Numbered from the stretch's first letter, positions 34,775-43,663 are shown. The stretch: DNA of 64,000 nt from Rhodopseudomonas telluris (GCF_042432815.1 NZ_JBHLWM010000001.1:744001-808000), one strand, 5' to 3'. A program made the numbers and translations. Notes: generated by a model from the letters alone, not told the origin.

Positions 34775-34829
34775 TGCTCCCTCTCCCGCTTGCGGGAGAG
34801 GGCCGGGGTGAGGGCGACGCGGGCAGTGA
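34775..34829. repeat. single partial copy of repeat unit E
   Basis: CCCTCTCCCGCTTGCGGGAGAGGGccggggtgagggcgacgcgggca lies between the module protein and the convergent diguanylate cyclase. The perfect 11-bp stem could end transcription from both sides. Confidence 0.75.
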
Positions 34830-34883
34830 GTTGAATCCGGACCACATGGTCGGCCGGATTAGCCGTATCGTCGGCCAACGACG

Positions 34884-36164
34884 TCAGTTCACCTGGACGC
34901 AGTTGCGGCCGGCATGCTTGGCCCGATAGAGCGCCTGGTCGGCCCGCCGGATCAGTTCGTTGGCATCGCGCTCCTTGGGCTGGCGCTCAGCGACGCCGAT
35001 GCTGACGGTGAAGGCCACAGGTCCGCCGGTCTTCCAGTCGTGCCGGACGTTCTCGTGCGCGATCCTCAGCCGCAGTTTCTCGGCCAGCGCCGTCGCCTGT
35101 TCCAAGCCGACGCCCGGCAAGGCCGCGACGAACTCTTCACCGCCCCAGCGGGCGAAGATGTCCTCGGCGCGCGTAGAGGCCATCGCCACGCGGGAGAGGG
35201 CGCGCAGCGCGTCGTCGCCGATATCGTGCCCATAGTTGTCGTTGATCTTCTTGAAATGGTCGATGTCGAGCATGAACACGGACAGGTCGGCATCTGTGGC
35301 GAGCACGTCGCCGACCACCTCCAGGAACTCGCGCCGGTTCGGCAGTCCGGTCAGTTCGTCTGTGACCGCCTGCTTCTGCAGCAAATCCATCAGGCGCACG
35401 CGATCGGTGATGTCGCGGATGACGGCGGTGAATTCTTGCACTCCACCGACACTGATCTTGGAGATGGCGATCTCCACCGGCAGCAACGTGCCGTCGCGGT
35501 GCAGACCGTAGACCCGGTTGCGTTCGTCCATCTGGCGCGAATGGACAGGAGAGCGGGTGAACTGCTGCATATACTGGCGGTGGTTGGTGCGGAACTTCTC
35601 CGGCAGTAATCGCTCGATCGGCTGGTTCAGGACTTCGGCGGCCTGGTACCCGAACAAGGTCTCGGCCGAGCGATTAAAAAGAGTGATGTTATGCTGCTGG
35701 TCGACGGTGATGATGGCATCGTAGGCGGCGTCGACCACCGAGCGGAACCGGGACGTCGATATCTCGAGTTCCTGTCTCAGCAGCATCTTGGCGGTAATGT
35801 CGAGGCCCGTGATAAGAATCTCGGTCACGGCAGTCCCGCCATCGGTGTGATGGAACGGCTTCAGCGAGAGACGCCACCAGTAGGTGCCTTCGCGCAGGTC
35901 ATAAGCCTGTTCCACCTCCTGCGGCACGCCCGTCGCGAAGCATTCCTGCAGCTTGTCGCGGAAGGCTGGTCGCGCATAGTTCGGGACCACGGCGTCGAAC
36001 GGCACCGGGAAGAAACCGATGGCTGGCTGGCCCCGTCCCAACATCCGAAGGAACTTGTCGTTGCACGCGCGAACGACGAGAACTCCCCCTTCGTCTCTGC
36101 CGACGAGAGCGACGCTCGCCTCGATGCTGTTGACGAGGTTCTGGAGTTCGGTCGGGCCATCCAT
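34884..36164 (-). CDS. PAS-PAS-GGDEF diguanylate cyclase
   Basis: This 426-residue cytoplasmic protein has an N-terminal PAS-like sensor (about 8-125), a second clear PAS domain (about 142-250, 'ITVDQQHNITLFNRSAETLFGY'), and a C-terminal GGDEF domain (about 262-426) with the active-site motif G-G-E-E-F. An R-A-E-D inhibitory I-site sits five residues upstream, so the enzyme should make cyclic di-GMP and be product-inhibited. No membrane segment is present and the ligand of the PAS domains is unknown. I chose ATG at 36164 (GTG one codon earlier also possible) with GGAG upstream. Confidence 0.92.
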   Translation of the reverse strand: MDGPTELQNLVNSIEASVALVGRDEGGVLVVRACNDKFLRMLGRGQPAIGFFPVPFDAVVPNYARPAFRDKLQECFATGVPQEVEQAYDLREGTYWWRLSLKPFHHTDGGTAVTEILITGLDITAKMLLRQELEISTSRFRSVVDAAYDAIITVDQQHNITLFNRSAETLFGYQAAEVLNQPIERLLPEKFRTNHRQYMQQFTRSPVHSRQMDERNRVYGLHRDGTLLPVEIAISKISVGGVQEFTAVIRDITDRVRLMDLLQKQAVTDELTGLPNRREFLEVVGDVLATDADLSVFMLDIDHFKKINDNYGHDIGDDALRALSRVAMASTRAEDIFARWGGEEFVAALPGVGLEQATALAEKLRLRIAHENVRHDWKTGGPVAFTVSIGVAERQPKERDANELIRRADQALYRAKHAGRNCVQVN

Positions 36165-36167
36165 CAC

Positions 36168-37009
36168 AAATCTCCAGAACGCGAATCTGCCCCTGCGCAG
36201 CGCTCAGGTCCGAAGTCTCTCGCGTTATCTGAGGGGGGTAAGGCGTAGGTATCCGGGTATTAAAGGCGTCATGACTTAAAATTCCGCTACCTGTCCTGGC
36301 GGCTTCAGAACGGGCGGGCACGGCTGAAACGCAGCCTCTCTTCGACTGCCAAGTCGCGCATCGCGCTGCCGGACCGCGCGGTCGCCAGGTGGCAAACGCC
36401 AGTTTCCGCAAGCCGCAGCGCGCCCCCTCTCCCGCTCGCGGGAGAGGGGGTGAGGGCGACGCGGGCAGTGAGTCCGCGTTCGTGGAGAGGAGTGCCCTCA
36501 CCCGGATCGCTGCGCGATCCGACCTCTCCCGCAAGCGGGAGAGGTTATGCCGCGCTCGGCGACGGGCTGCGCTCCGGCAACGGACATGCGCGACGACCCA
36601 GGGCCTGCTGCGAGAGAAATAGATCCCGCCCCAAGCCGCAGCGCGCTCCCTCTCCCGCTTGCGGGAGAGGGCTGGGGTCAGGGCGCCGCGAGCAGTGAGT
36701 CTCGTCCGGAGTAATTCGTAGGGCGGGTTAGTCGAAGGCGTAGCCCGGCGATACGTGACTTCGATGAAGGCGGCGGATTACGCTGCGCTCATCCGCTCTA
36801 CGAGCTGGGACGATAGAGGAGGGAGCCGTGAACGCCGTAGCCCGCATGAGCGAAGCGACATGCGGGGAGCGGTCGTCCCCGGGTGTCGCTACGCTCACCC
36901 GGGCTACGCTTGCTAAGTGGTAGCTGAGAAGGGTTGTCGACTACAGAATTGTTGATATTCCAAATTAATCGAGCGGATTCATATTCGCCGGGGTGTTTTT
37001 TGCGAATGG
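36168..37009. other. repeat-dense intergenic region left of KAP NTPase gene
   Basis: These 840 nt without a convincing gene hold the composite repeat at 36408-36698. Two further palindromic stretches follow: gtagggcgggtta...gcggcggattacgc...ctctacg near 36719-36802, and a gtagcccg...cgggctac unit at 36838-36907 that is rich in nested complementary arms. Confidence 0.6.
36408..36698. repeat. composite repeat E-M-E, locus 2
   Basis: Unit E is at 36408-36470 and 36627-36698, with the middle unit M at 36487-36561. M is nearly identical to the one at 32309-32367 and is followed by the same cgcgctcggcg extension. The order and spacing match locus 1. Confidence 0.8.
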
Positions 37010-38461
37010 ATGGCAATCATGGAGGATGAAATATCCGCAATATGGCGCGGCGATGCCTTCGAAAGGCGAGGCGAGGCCGAATTTCTGATCTCTTTTATTG
37101 ACGGTCGATTAGCTGAGCGGCGATTAACGGATGGACCAAAATCATTTGTCCTGAATTTAGATGCTCCCTGGGGAGAAGGAAAGACTTACTTCCTTGAGCG
37201 GTTCCGGAATCACTTAGCATCAATTGGGCGGGCCGCCGCATTTATAAACGCCTGGACGGACGATTATTCTGAAGATCCGTTGCTCGCGTTTATGGACGGT
37301 ATAGAGCGTGCCGTATCAAGTAGCCCGTCCGTTTCGCAGGCCGCGAAGAGGACCTTCCGGAAGGTGGTTGCAGCGGGTGGTGAATTGGCTGTGGCTGGGA
37401 CCAAGGGATTAATTGCTCAGACAGCCAAGAGATACGTTGGTGGAGCAGCCCTTGATGAAATGGTTCAGATACTAGGCGATTCCGCGAAAGAATCCGCAAA
37501 AGATGCGGGTAAGGAAATTGAGCGGACCTTCGATAAATTTATCGAGGCAGAGGCGAGTGCGCTCCTCGAAAAATTTCGGCGTAATAAAAAGACGGTCGAA
37601 AACTTCAAATCACACCTCGGCGATTTCGTCTCTAAGCTTCGGGCTGAAGACAAGACGCCACTCTATATTTTAGTGGATGAGCTAGATCGTTGCAGGCCAA
37701 ATTACGCTATCGAATTGTTGGAGCGTATCAAGCATCTGTTTGATATGCCTGATGTGGCATTTGTAATTGCAACTGATGCCGATCAATTGGCCCAAGCTAT
37801 GGGGGCTGTGTATGGAGTGAATTTTGATGGGAGGCGTTACCTTCATCGATTTTTTGACCAGAGCTATTCGCTGGACCGAGCGGAGAAGCGCGCATTCTTG
37901 GAAGATCTGCTGGTTCGAAAACCTATCGTGCTTGAACGCTTTTGTCTGCCGCTCGATGTTGGTCTTGAAGCTTATCTAAATGATGGCTTCAAGCAGTTTG
38001 CTTTTGGTCCAAGAGATATTCAGCGGTCTTATGACATAATCCGCAGCATAGGTTCTGCCTGGAACAAGAGTATTCCAGTCGAACTAACGGTACTTTTTCC
38101 AATGGTCTTGGGGTGCCAAATGGGGTTGACGCCGGCGTTTACTAACCAATTCGCAGAAGCGTTGAACCTGCGACGTGAAAAGCCGAGGAAATGGTTCGTT
38201 CAGATCGGTAACAGTTATTCCGGTGTTGCAGTTGATAGGGTCGATTCAATTGATCTCTTTCAAGCCTTTGTTTTATACGGTCAGAATCCGCTTAAGGATA
38301 TTGTTGAAAATCGGGGCGATGATTGGAGGCGATGGGTGATAACTAAGTTTCATGATGAATTTGTCAGGCTTAATTTCAGTAGTTTCAATCCGCTTGATCC
38401 GGAATTGACAATCATGCACAGCTATCCATTCCTCATACGGAGCGCCGGGCGCCTCAATTGA
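37010..38461 (+). CDS. KAP family P-loop NTPase
   Basis: This 483-residue NTPase has Walker A D-A-P-W-G-E-G-K-T (about 51-59) and Walker B L-Y-I-L-V-D-E-L-D-R-C (about 218-228), followed by the KAP hallmark F-V-I-A-T-D-A-D-Q-L. KAP ATPases are scattered by horizontal transfer and several are linked to phage defence or plasmid-encoded exclusion. No clear membrane insertion is seen. Codon use is AT-richer than all neighbours (many ATT, GAT, AAA, GTT codons), which suggests foreign origin. It stands alone between repeat-rich stretches. ATG at 37019 is an alternative start. Function otherwise unknown. Confidence 0.82.
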   Translation: MAIMEDEISAIWRGDAFERRGEAEFLISFIDGRLAERRLTDGPKSFVLNLDAPWGEGKTYFLERFRNHLASIGRAAAFINAWTDDYSEDPLLAFMDGIERAVSSSPSVSQAAKRTFRKVVAAGGELAVAGTKGLIAQTAKRYVGGAALDEMVQILGDSAKESAKDAGKEIERTFDKFIEAEASALLEKFRRNKKTVENFKSHLGDFVSKLRAEDKTPLYILVDELDRCRPNYAIELLERIKHLFDMPDVAFVIATDADQLAQAMGAVYGVNFDGRRYLHRFFDQSYSLDRAEKRAFLEDLLVRKPIVLERFCLPLDVGLEAYLNDGFKQFAFGPRDIQRSYDIIRSIGSAWNKSIPVELTVLFPMVLGCQMGLTPAFTNQFAEALNLRREKPRKWFVQIGNSYSGVAVDRVDSIDLFQAFVLYGQNPLKDIVENRGDDWRRWVITKFHDEFVRLNFSSFNPLDPELTIMHSYPFLIRSAGRLN

Positions 38462-38956
38462 TCCCCATGCTTGACAATCTTACAACCTAGGTTTATATAC
38501 CTAGTCACTCCGCCCCATCGAGGGGCGCGATCCGGGACGCTGGTCGTCGCGGGGCGGGGTGTGGCGCCTGCGGGCGTGGGGTGGACGTCACCCTGCGCAC
38601 TCGGGTCGCCGTCCGGCCCCACTACGGGGGTCTGCCACTTGTTAGTTGGCTGGACGGGCACAGGTGAAGGCGGAGAAATCCCGCCGGATCCGTCGGGTTT
38701 GATTACCCGTGCCTGTGCCCGGAAGCACGGCCCTGAGGCGCAAAGTCGCCACGGTGGAGCGTCGAAAGGCGTTTCGCGGCGCTGATCGCCGGCGATCCGG
38801 CGCGCAGTGCTGCGGCACTACTAACAAGGTTGCGCCTTTCGGCGCTCCGCCTCCCTCTTTGGGGGAGGCCAACCGGGACGGCCGAGCCGGCGCACAGCCG
38901 ACAACGCATCGCCGTGCCTGCTTTTCAGCACATCGTCAGCAAGACAGGAGAGGCCG
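38462..38956. other. 495-nt apparently non-coding, GC-rich region after KAP gene
   Basis: It begins with a strong promoter-like sequence (38471-38499) and holds several inverted repeats, among them ccgtgc...gcacgg (about 38708-38731) and gcctccc-tctttgg-gggaggc (38849-38869). Short open frames here have no ribosome sites or protein-like composition. It may be an RNA gene, a long leader of the gene at 38957, or a dispersed repeat. Confidence 0.4.
38471..38499 (+). promoter_or_regulatory. strong sigma-70-type promoter, TTGACA-N17-TATATA
   Basis: TTGACA (38471-38476) and TATATA (38494-38499) have the ideal 17-nt spacing, unusual in this GC-rich window. The spacer contains ACCTAGGT and a second ACCTAG follows 14 nt later, so a repressor site may overlap. 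It points to the non-coding stretch and the gene at 38957. Confidence 0.5.
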
Positions 38957-39307
38957 ATGGCCGGTGATGTCGACGACGTCGAGGTGATTTACGACGACGA
39001 ATTCCTGGCGCGGCGCGACCGGGAGGCGGAGAGGGCGCGCGCGGTCGCCGAGGCCGAGATGCTGCAAGCGCTGCGCGCCGAGGATCGTGAGCGCAGCAAA
39101 CGCGCGGTGCGCCGGCGGATGTCGGATTCGCTGGGCGGTTGGCGCAGGTGCCGACTGAAGGTCTGCCGCCGCGCCCGGTGCTGCCGCACCGACGCCACGC
39201 AATGCGTCGGCCACAACGCCTGGCCGCTCGCCGAGGAAACCGCCGCGATCGAGGCGTACTACGAAGCGTTGCAGCGGCATTGGCAGGCGGTCGCGGCGCA
39301 GCGGTGA
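38957..39307 (+). CDS. small Cys-rich hypothetical protein
   Basis: This is a 116-residue charged protein. An acidic start (D-V-D-D-V-E-V-I-Y-D-D-E) is followed by a helical Arg/Glu/Ala stretch (about 17-52). A basic Cys motif C-x4-C-x4-CC-x6-C then follows (about residues 65-83), which could bind a metal. No family name is offered. The ATG follows AGGAGAG, an excellent ribosome site. Coding is supported by that site and by the composition. Confidence 0.55.
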   Translation: MAGDVDDVEVIYDDEFLARRDREAERARAVAEAEMLQALRAEDRERSKRAVRRRMSDSLGGWRRCRLKVCRRARCCRTDATQCVGHNAWPLAEETAAIEAYYEALQRHWQAVAAQR

Positions 39308-39417
39308 TCGGGCGGGGACGATCGCGAGGAGCGGGCAGGCGCGCGCTGCGCCGGGCAGCGACGGGTTTCGCTGCGCTCGCCCCATCCTACGAATGGGGCG
39401 CGGCCTTGCTCTCTGTT

Positions 39418-39520
39418 CGTCATCCTCCGCGACAGCGGAGGATCCAGTATTCCAGAGGCTTCGCGTTCAGCCGCGGACGCCCTGGGATACTGGGTCGCCC
39501 GGTCGAGCCGGGCGATGACG
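39418..39520. repeat. palindromic intergenic repeat
   Basis: GTCATCCTCCGC-gacagCGGAGGAT, then cagtattcc...gggatactg and TCGCCCGG-tcgag-CCGGGCGA, together form a nested, mostly self-complementary 100-nt unit between convergent genes. No second copy was found in this window. Confidence 0.6.
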
Positions 39521-39574
39521 TGGGTGGGTGGTGCGGGCGATGACGAGGGTGGGAGGCGCGCCCGCTGCGCCGGC

Positions 39575-40282
39575 TCAGAAGCCTTCTTCGTCCTCGTCGT
39601 CGTGCTTCTTGCCGCCGATGGTCTTGAGCTTGGCGAACACGGCGTCGACGTTGAGGTCGTCCTCGCTCTTGCCGGAGGAGGGCTCGTACTCGTCCTTGCG
39701 GGTGGTCTCGGAGGCCGGCAGCAGGGTGGCGCCGCCGTACTGCGTGTCGGTCGGCTTCTCCTTGGCGGCGCGCTGCACCTCGAAGTCGAGGTCGAGCTGC
39801 GAGCACAGGCCGAGCGTCACCGGATCCATCGGGGTCAGGGTCGCGGCGTTCCAGTGGGTACGGTCGCGCACCGAGGCGATCGTGGTCTTGGTGGTGCCGA
39901 CCAGGCGCATGATCTGCGCGTCCTTGAGTTCCGGATGATTGCGGACCAGCCAAAGGATCGCGCTCGGGCGCTCGTGGCGGCGCGACACCGGGGTGTAGCG
40001 CGGGCCCTTCTTCTTGGCGGCCTGCGGCAGCACGACCTTGCTCTCGGCGAGCTTGAGGCGGTGGTCCGGGTCCTTCTCGCCCTTTTCGATCTCGTCGCGG
40101 GTGAGCTGGCCGGTCGAAATCGGGTCCATGCCCTTGATGCCCTGGGCGGCGTCGCCGTCGGCGATCGCCTGGATCTCCAGCGGGTGCATCTTGGTGAAGT
40201 CGGCGACCTGGTCGAACGACAACGCCGTGTTGTCGAGCAGCCAGACGGCGGTGGCCTTCGGCATCAGCGGTGCGTTGCTCAT
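39575..40282 (-). CDS. trcR: cell-cycle transcriptional regulator TrcR (DUF1013)
   Basis: This 235-residue protein matches the alphaproteobacterial DUF1013 family, characterised as TrcR in Caulobacter. It has the conserved opening 'PLMPKATAVWLLDNTALSFDQVADF', a helix-turn-helix-like centre (K-D-A-Q-I-M-R-L-V-G-T-T-K-T-T-I-A-S-V-R) near residues 120-140, and an acidic C-terminus. It is thought to bind DNA and act in cell-cycle control together with CtrA-type circuits. It is monocistronic. Confidence 0.88.
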   Translation of the reverse strand: MSNAPLMPKATAVWLLDNTALSFDQVADFTKMHPLEIQAIADGDAAQGIKGMDPISTGQLTRDEIEKGEKDPDHRLKLAESKVVLPQAAKKKGPRYTPVSRRHERPSAILWLVRNHPELKDAQIMRLVGTTKTTIASVRDRTHWNAATLTPMDPVTLGLCSQLDLDFEVQRAAKEKPTDTQYGGATLLPASETTRKDEYEPSSGKSEDDLNVDAVFAKLKTIGGKKHDDEDEEGF

Positions 40283-40539
40283 GGCAAATCTCCTTTGTCC
40301 CTTGCCCCTGGGACTTCTGAGGCAAGGCGGGTCATCGGCGATGACGGGAATTGGCGCTTATATATGCTGCCTGAGGCGATACGCGCAATGGTCCTGCTAA
40401 AGTGCTGGCGCCAACGGCCTTGACAGGACCGCAATGCCGTCCCAATTCCTTGACCAAGACGAAACACTCGCAACGCCACGAGGTGTTGCCGGGTGGCCGC
40501 CGCCGGCGGCATGTGGGCAAGCTTCCCGGATCGCGTAAA

Positions 40540-41505
40540 ATGCTGGCCAAACCGCCTCTGAAGATCGTGCTCTGCTCACCGCGCGGTTTCTGCGCCGGGG
40601 TGGTGCGGGCGATCGACACCGTCGAGCGTGCGCTGGCGCTGTACGGTGCCCCGGTCTATGTCCGGCACGAGATCGTCCACAATAAATACGTGGTCGACAG
40701 CCTGCGCGCCAAGGGCGCGATTTTCGTCGAGGAACTGGAGGAAATTCCGGCCACATCCGCCCCGGTGGTGTTCTCCGCCCACGGCGTGCCGAAATCGGTT
40801 CCCGAAGACGCCATCAAGCGCAATTTCTTCTCGGTCGATGCGACCTGCCCGCTGGTCACCAAGGTGCACCGCGAGGCGGCGATCCACTTCAAGCGCGGCC
40901 GCGAGATCCTGCTGATCGGCCATTCGCATCATCCGGAAGTGGTCGGCACGCTCGGCCAGCTGCCGCCCGGCGCGGTGACGCTGATCGAGACGGCGGCCGA
41001 CGCCGCCAGCTTCACCCCCAAGGATCCGAACAATCTCGCCTTTGTGACCCAGACCACGCTGTCGATCGACGATACCGCCGGTATCGTGGCGATCCTGCGC
41101 GATCGCTTTCCGAACATCTCCGGGCCGCACAAGGAAGACATCTGCTACGCCACCACCAACCGCCAGGCGGCGGTGAAGAAGGTGGCGCCGGTGGTCGATG
41201 CCATGATCGTGGTCGGCGCGCCGAATTCGTCGAACTCGCAGCGGCTGCGTGAGGTCGCCGAGCGCGAGGGCTGCAAGGTGTCGGTGCTGGCGCAGCGCGC
41301 CTCCGACATCGACTGGGCGCAGTTCGAGGGCATCACCAGCCTCGGCCTCACCGCGGGCGCCTCGGCCCCCGAGGTGATCGTCGAGGAGATCATGGGCGCC
41401 TTCGCCGAGCGTTTCGAACTCAGCGTCGAGACGGTGTCGGCCGCGGAGGAGAACGAGTTCTTCCCGCTGCCGCGCGTGCTGCGCCCGGACGCCGCCGCCG
41501 AGTAG
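40540..41505 (+). CDS. ispH: 4-hydroxy-3-methylbut-2-enyl diphosphate reductase
   Basis: This 321-residue IspH (LytB) is the last enzyme of the MEP isoprenoid pathway and makes IPP and DMAPP with an iron-sulfur cluster. The three cluster cysteines are visible in G-F-C-A-G-V, A-T-C-P-L-V and I-C-Y-A-T-T-N-R-Q, with the conserved His in S-A-H-G-V and G-H-S-H-H-P-E-V. ATG at 40540 gives the normal N-terminus; an in-frame GTG 46 codons upstream does not look coding. The gene thrB follows 96 nt downstream. In a phototroph the product also feeds carotenoid and bacteriochlorophyll synthesis. Confidence 0.96.
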   Translation: MLAKPPLKIVLCSPRGFCAGVVRAIDTVERALALYGAPVYVRHEIVHNKYVVDSLRAKGAIFVEELEEIPATSAPVVFSAHGVPKSVPEDAIKRNFFSVDATCPLVTKVHREAAIHFKRGREILLIGHSHHPEVVGTLGQLPPGAVTLIETAADAASFTPKDPNNLAFVTQTTLSIDDTAGIVAILRDRFPNISGPHKEDICYATTNRQAAVKKVAPVVDAMIVVGAPNSSNSQRLREVAEREGCKVSVLAQRASDIDWAQFEGITSLGLTAGASAPEVIVEEIMGAFAERFELSVETVSAAEENEFFPLPRVLRPDAAAE

Positions 41506-41601
41506 CGGTGGGGAAGGGGCCGGCCGCCTGGGCCCGCCCTTTCATTGCCGGCCGCATTGGTCTACCAAGCCGCCACGATTCCTCGCTCACCGGGACACGC
41601 C

Positions 41602-42582
41602 ATGGCGGTCTATACCGACGTCGCCGCCGACGACCTTGCCGCATTTCTGGCGCCCTACGATCTCGGCGACCTGTTGTCCTACAAGGGCATCGCCGAGGGC
41701 GTCGAGAATACCAACTTCCTGCTGCACACCACCCGCGGCAGCTTCATCCTGACGCTGTACGAAAAGCGCGTCGCCGAAGACGACCTGCCGTACTTCCTGG
41801 CGCTGATGGCGCATCTGGCCGCGCGCGGCGTCAGCTGCCCGCAGCCGGCCAAGACCCGCGACGGCACGATCTGCGGCACGCTGTCGGGCCGCCCGGCGGT
41901 GGTGATCAATTTCCTCGAAGGCGTCTGGCCGCGCCGCCCCGGCGTCGTGCACTGCGCCGGCGTCGGCGAGGCGCTGGCCCGGATGCATCTCGCCGGCCTG
42001 GATTTCCCGCACTATCGCAGCAACCCGCTGTCGGTCGGCGGCTGGCGGCCGCTGTTCAACATGGCGGCCTCGCGCGCCGACGAGATTCAGCCCGGCCTGC
42101 GCGACTTCATCGCCGCCGAGCTGGCGCATCTCGAAGGCTGCTGGCCGCAGCAACTGCCGACCGGCGTGATCCATGCCGATCTGTTTCCCGACAACGTGTT
42201 CTTCATCGGCGACACCCTGTCGGGCCTGATCGACTTCCCGTTCGCCTGCAACGACATCCTGGCCTACGACGTGGCGATCTGCCTGAACGCCTGGTGCTTC
42301 GAGCCGGATCTCGCCTTCAATGCCACCAAGGCGCGGGCGCTGCTCAGCGCCTATCAGCGCGCCCGGCCGCTGAGCGAAGCCGAGCAGGCGGCGCTGCCGC
42401 TGCTGGCGCGCGGCGCGGCGATGCGTTTCCTGCTGACCCGGCTGGTGGACTATCTCGACGTGCCGGAAGGCGCGCTGGTCAAGCCGAAGGATCCGCTGGA
42501 ATACGTCCGCAAGCTGCGCTTCCAGCAAACTGTCGCCACCATCCGCGATTATGGTGTCGAAGCTGCGGGAGCGGTGGCGTGA
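41602..42582 (+). CDS. thrB: homoserine kinase (ThrB, aminoglycoside-phosphotransferase fold)
   Basis: This 326-residue homoserine kinase is of the alphaproteobacterial APH-like type, not the GHMP type. It opens M-A-V-Y-T-D-V and carries G-V-E-N-T-N-F, the catalytic-loop H-A-D-L-F-P-D-N-V-F (about 192-201) and the metal-binding L-I-D-F-P-F-A-C-N-D (about 211-220). It phosphorylates homoserine in threonine biosynthesis. It overlaps rnhA by 4 nt. Confidence 0.94.
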   Translation: MAVYTDVAADDLAAFLAPYDLGDLLSYKGIAEGVENTNFLLHTTRGSFILTLYEKRVAEDDLPYFLALMAHLAARGVSCPQPAKTRDGTICGTLSGRPAVVINFLEGVWPRRPGVVHCAGVGEALARMHLAGLDFPHYRSNPLSVGGWRPLFNMAASRADEIQPGLRDFIAAELAHLEGCWPQQLPTGVIHADLFPDNVFFIGDTLSGLIDFPFACNDILAYDVAICLNAWCFEPDLAFNATKARALLSAYQRARPLSEAEQAALPLLARGAAMRFLLTRLVDYLDVPEGALVKPKDPLEYVRKLRFQQTVATIRDYGVEAAGAVA

Positions 42583-43043
42583 GCGACGAGGCGAAGCCGG
42601 TCATCATCCACACCGACGGCGCCTGCTCCGGCAACCCCGGCCCCGGGGGGTGGGGGGCCATCCTGAAATTCGGCGACGTCGAAAAAGAGCTCAAAGGCGG
42701 CGAGCCGCAAACGACAAACAATCGCATGGAGCTGCTGGCGGCGATCTCGGCGCTCGAAGCGCTGAAGAAGCCGTGCACGGTGGCTCTCTATACCGACAGC
42801 CAATACGTCAAGAACGGCATCGGCAGCTGGATCCACAACTGGAAGCGCAACGGCTGGAAGACCGCCGACAAGAAGCCGGTCAAGAACGTCGATCTCTGGC
42901 AGCGCCTCGACGCCGCGCTGAAGAGCCACACCGTTCGCTGGCACTGGGTCAAAGGCCACGCCGGCCACGCCGAAAACGAACGCGCCGATCAATTGGCGCG
43001 GGATGGGCTGGCGGAAAACCGGATGAAGGCGCGAGTGAAGTAG
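42579..43043 (+). CDS. rnhA: ribonuclease HI
   Basis: This 154-residue RNase HI has all catalytic residues: Asp13 (H-T-D-G-A), Glu51 (R-M-E-L-L), Asp73 (Y-T-D-S-Q-Y), His127 (V-K-G-H) and Asp137 (N-E-R-A-D). It degrades RNA in RNA-DNA hybrids. GTG start overlapping the thrB stop (GTGA), an arrangement common in rhizobia and relatives. Confidence 0.96.
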   Translation: MSDEAKPVIIHTDGACSGNPGPGGWGAILKFGDVEKELKGGEPQTTNNRMELLAAISALEALKKPCTVALYTDSQYVKNGIGSWIHNWKRNGWKTADKKPVKNVDLWQRLDAALKSHTVRWHWVKGHAGHAENERADQLARDGLAENRMKARVK

Positions 43044-43048
43044 TTCGC

Positions 43049-43155
43049 CGTCATCCTGAGGTGCGAGCGCAGCGAGCCTCGAAGGATGACTGACATGAGT
43101 GCCCGCGGCTCATCCTTCGAGGCGCGCGCGAGAGCGCGCGCACCTCAGGATGACG
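43049..43155. repeat. palindromic repeat family C between rnhA and peroxiredoxin
   Basis: CGTCATCCTGAGGTGCG...CCTCGAAGGATGA and its near-complement TCATCCTTCGAGG...GCACCTCAGGATGACG face each other across a short centre with a gcgcgcgcgagagcgcgcgc hairpin. It shares the ATCCTGAGG / TCGAAGGAT blocks with family B. It lies between convergent genes. Confidence 0.75.
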
Positions 43156-43177
43156 AACTTCGTGTAGTTAATTCAGT

Positions 43178-43663
43178 TCACAGCTGCCCGAGCAGCGTGT
43201 CGCCGCCGGAGACTTCGACCTTGCCGGGATTCGGCTCGAGGTTGAGCTGCTTGACGACGCCGTCGTCCACCAGCATCGAATAGCGCAGCGAACGCGTGCC
43301 GAGGCCGAAGCCCGAGCCGTCCATTTCCATGCCGATCGCCTTGGTGAACTCGGCGTTGCCGTCGGCGAGGAAGATCGCTTCGTCGCGCTGGTCGGTGTCG
43401 CGCTTCCAGGCGTTCATCACGAAGGCGTCGTTGACCGAGACGATGGCGATGCTGTCGACGCCCTTGTCCTTGATCGCATAGGCGTTGAGGAAGATGCTGG
43501 GCAGGTGCATCTTGTGGCAGGTTCCGGTGTAAGCGCCGGGCACCGCGAACAGCGCGACCTTCTTACCCTTGAAGATGTCGTCGGTGCTCTTGGACTGAAC
43601 CCCGTCCTCGGTCATGACGCGAAACGTCGCGCTCGGCAATTTGTCGCCAACCTTGATGGTCAT
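43178..43663 (-). CDS. peroxiredoxin, Prx5 type
   Basis: This 161-residue thiol peroxidase of the Prx5/PrxII family carries the peroxidatic motif P-x3-T-x2-C as P-G-A-Y-T-G-T-C (Cys49), with V-N-D-A-F-V-M-N-A-W and an Arg in the G-T-R-S-L-R-Y segment. Cys49 is the only cysteine, so it works by a 1-Cys mechanism with an external reductant such as glutaredoxin or glutathione. The usual Pro before Thr-Cys is Gly here. It is monocistronic. Confidence 0.9.
   Translation of the reverse strand: MTIKVGDKLPSATFRVMTEDGVQSKSTDDIFKGKKVALFAVPGAYTGTCHKMHLPSIFLNAYAIKDKGVDSIAIVSVNDAFVMNAWKRDTDQRDEAIFLADGNAEFTKAIGMEMDGSGFGLGTRSLRYSMLVDDGVVKQLNLEPNPGKVEVSGGDTLLGQL

Noticed and set aside
32222..36698. Possible CRISPR array from the repeated hairpins
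   Set aside because: The units are few, unevenly spaced, differ in orientation and have no unique spacers or cas genes nearby.
38471..38830. Short open frames in the region after the KAP gene
   Set aside because: They have no ribosome sites, show Arg/Gly-rich composition and overlap inverted repeats; treated as possible RNA or repeat instead.
36168..39550. Genomic island with integrase or attachment site
   Set aside because: No tRNA gene, integrase, transposase or direct terminal repeat was found, so only foreign origin of the KAP gene is suggested.
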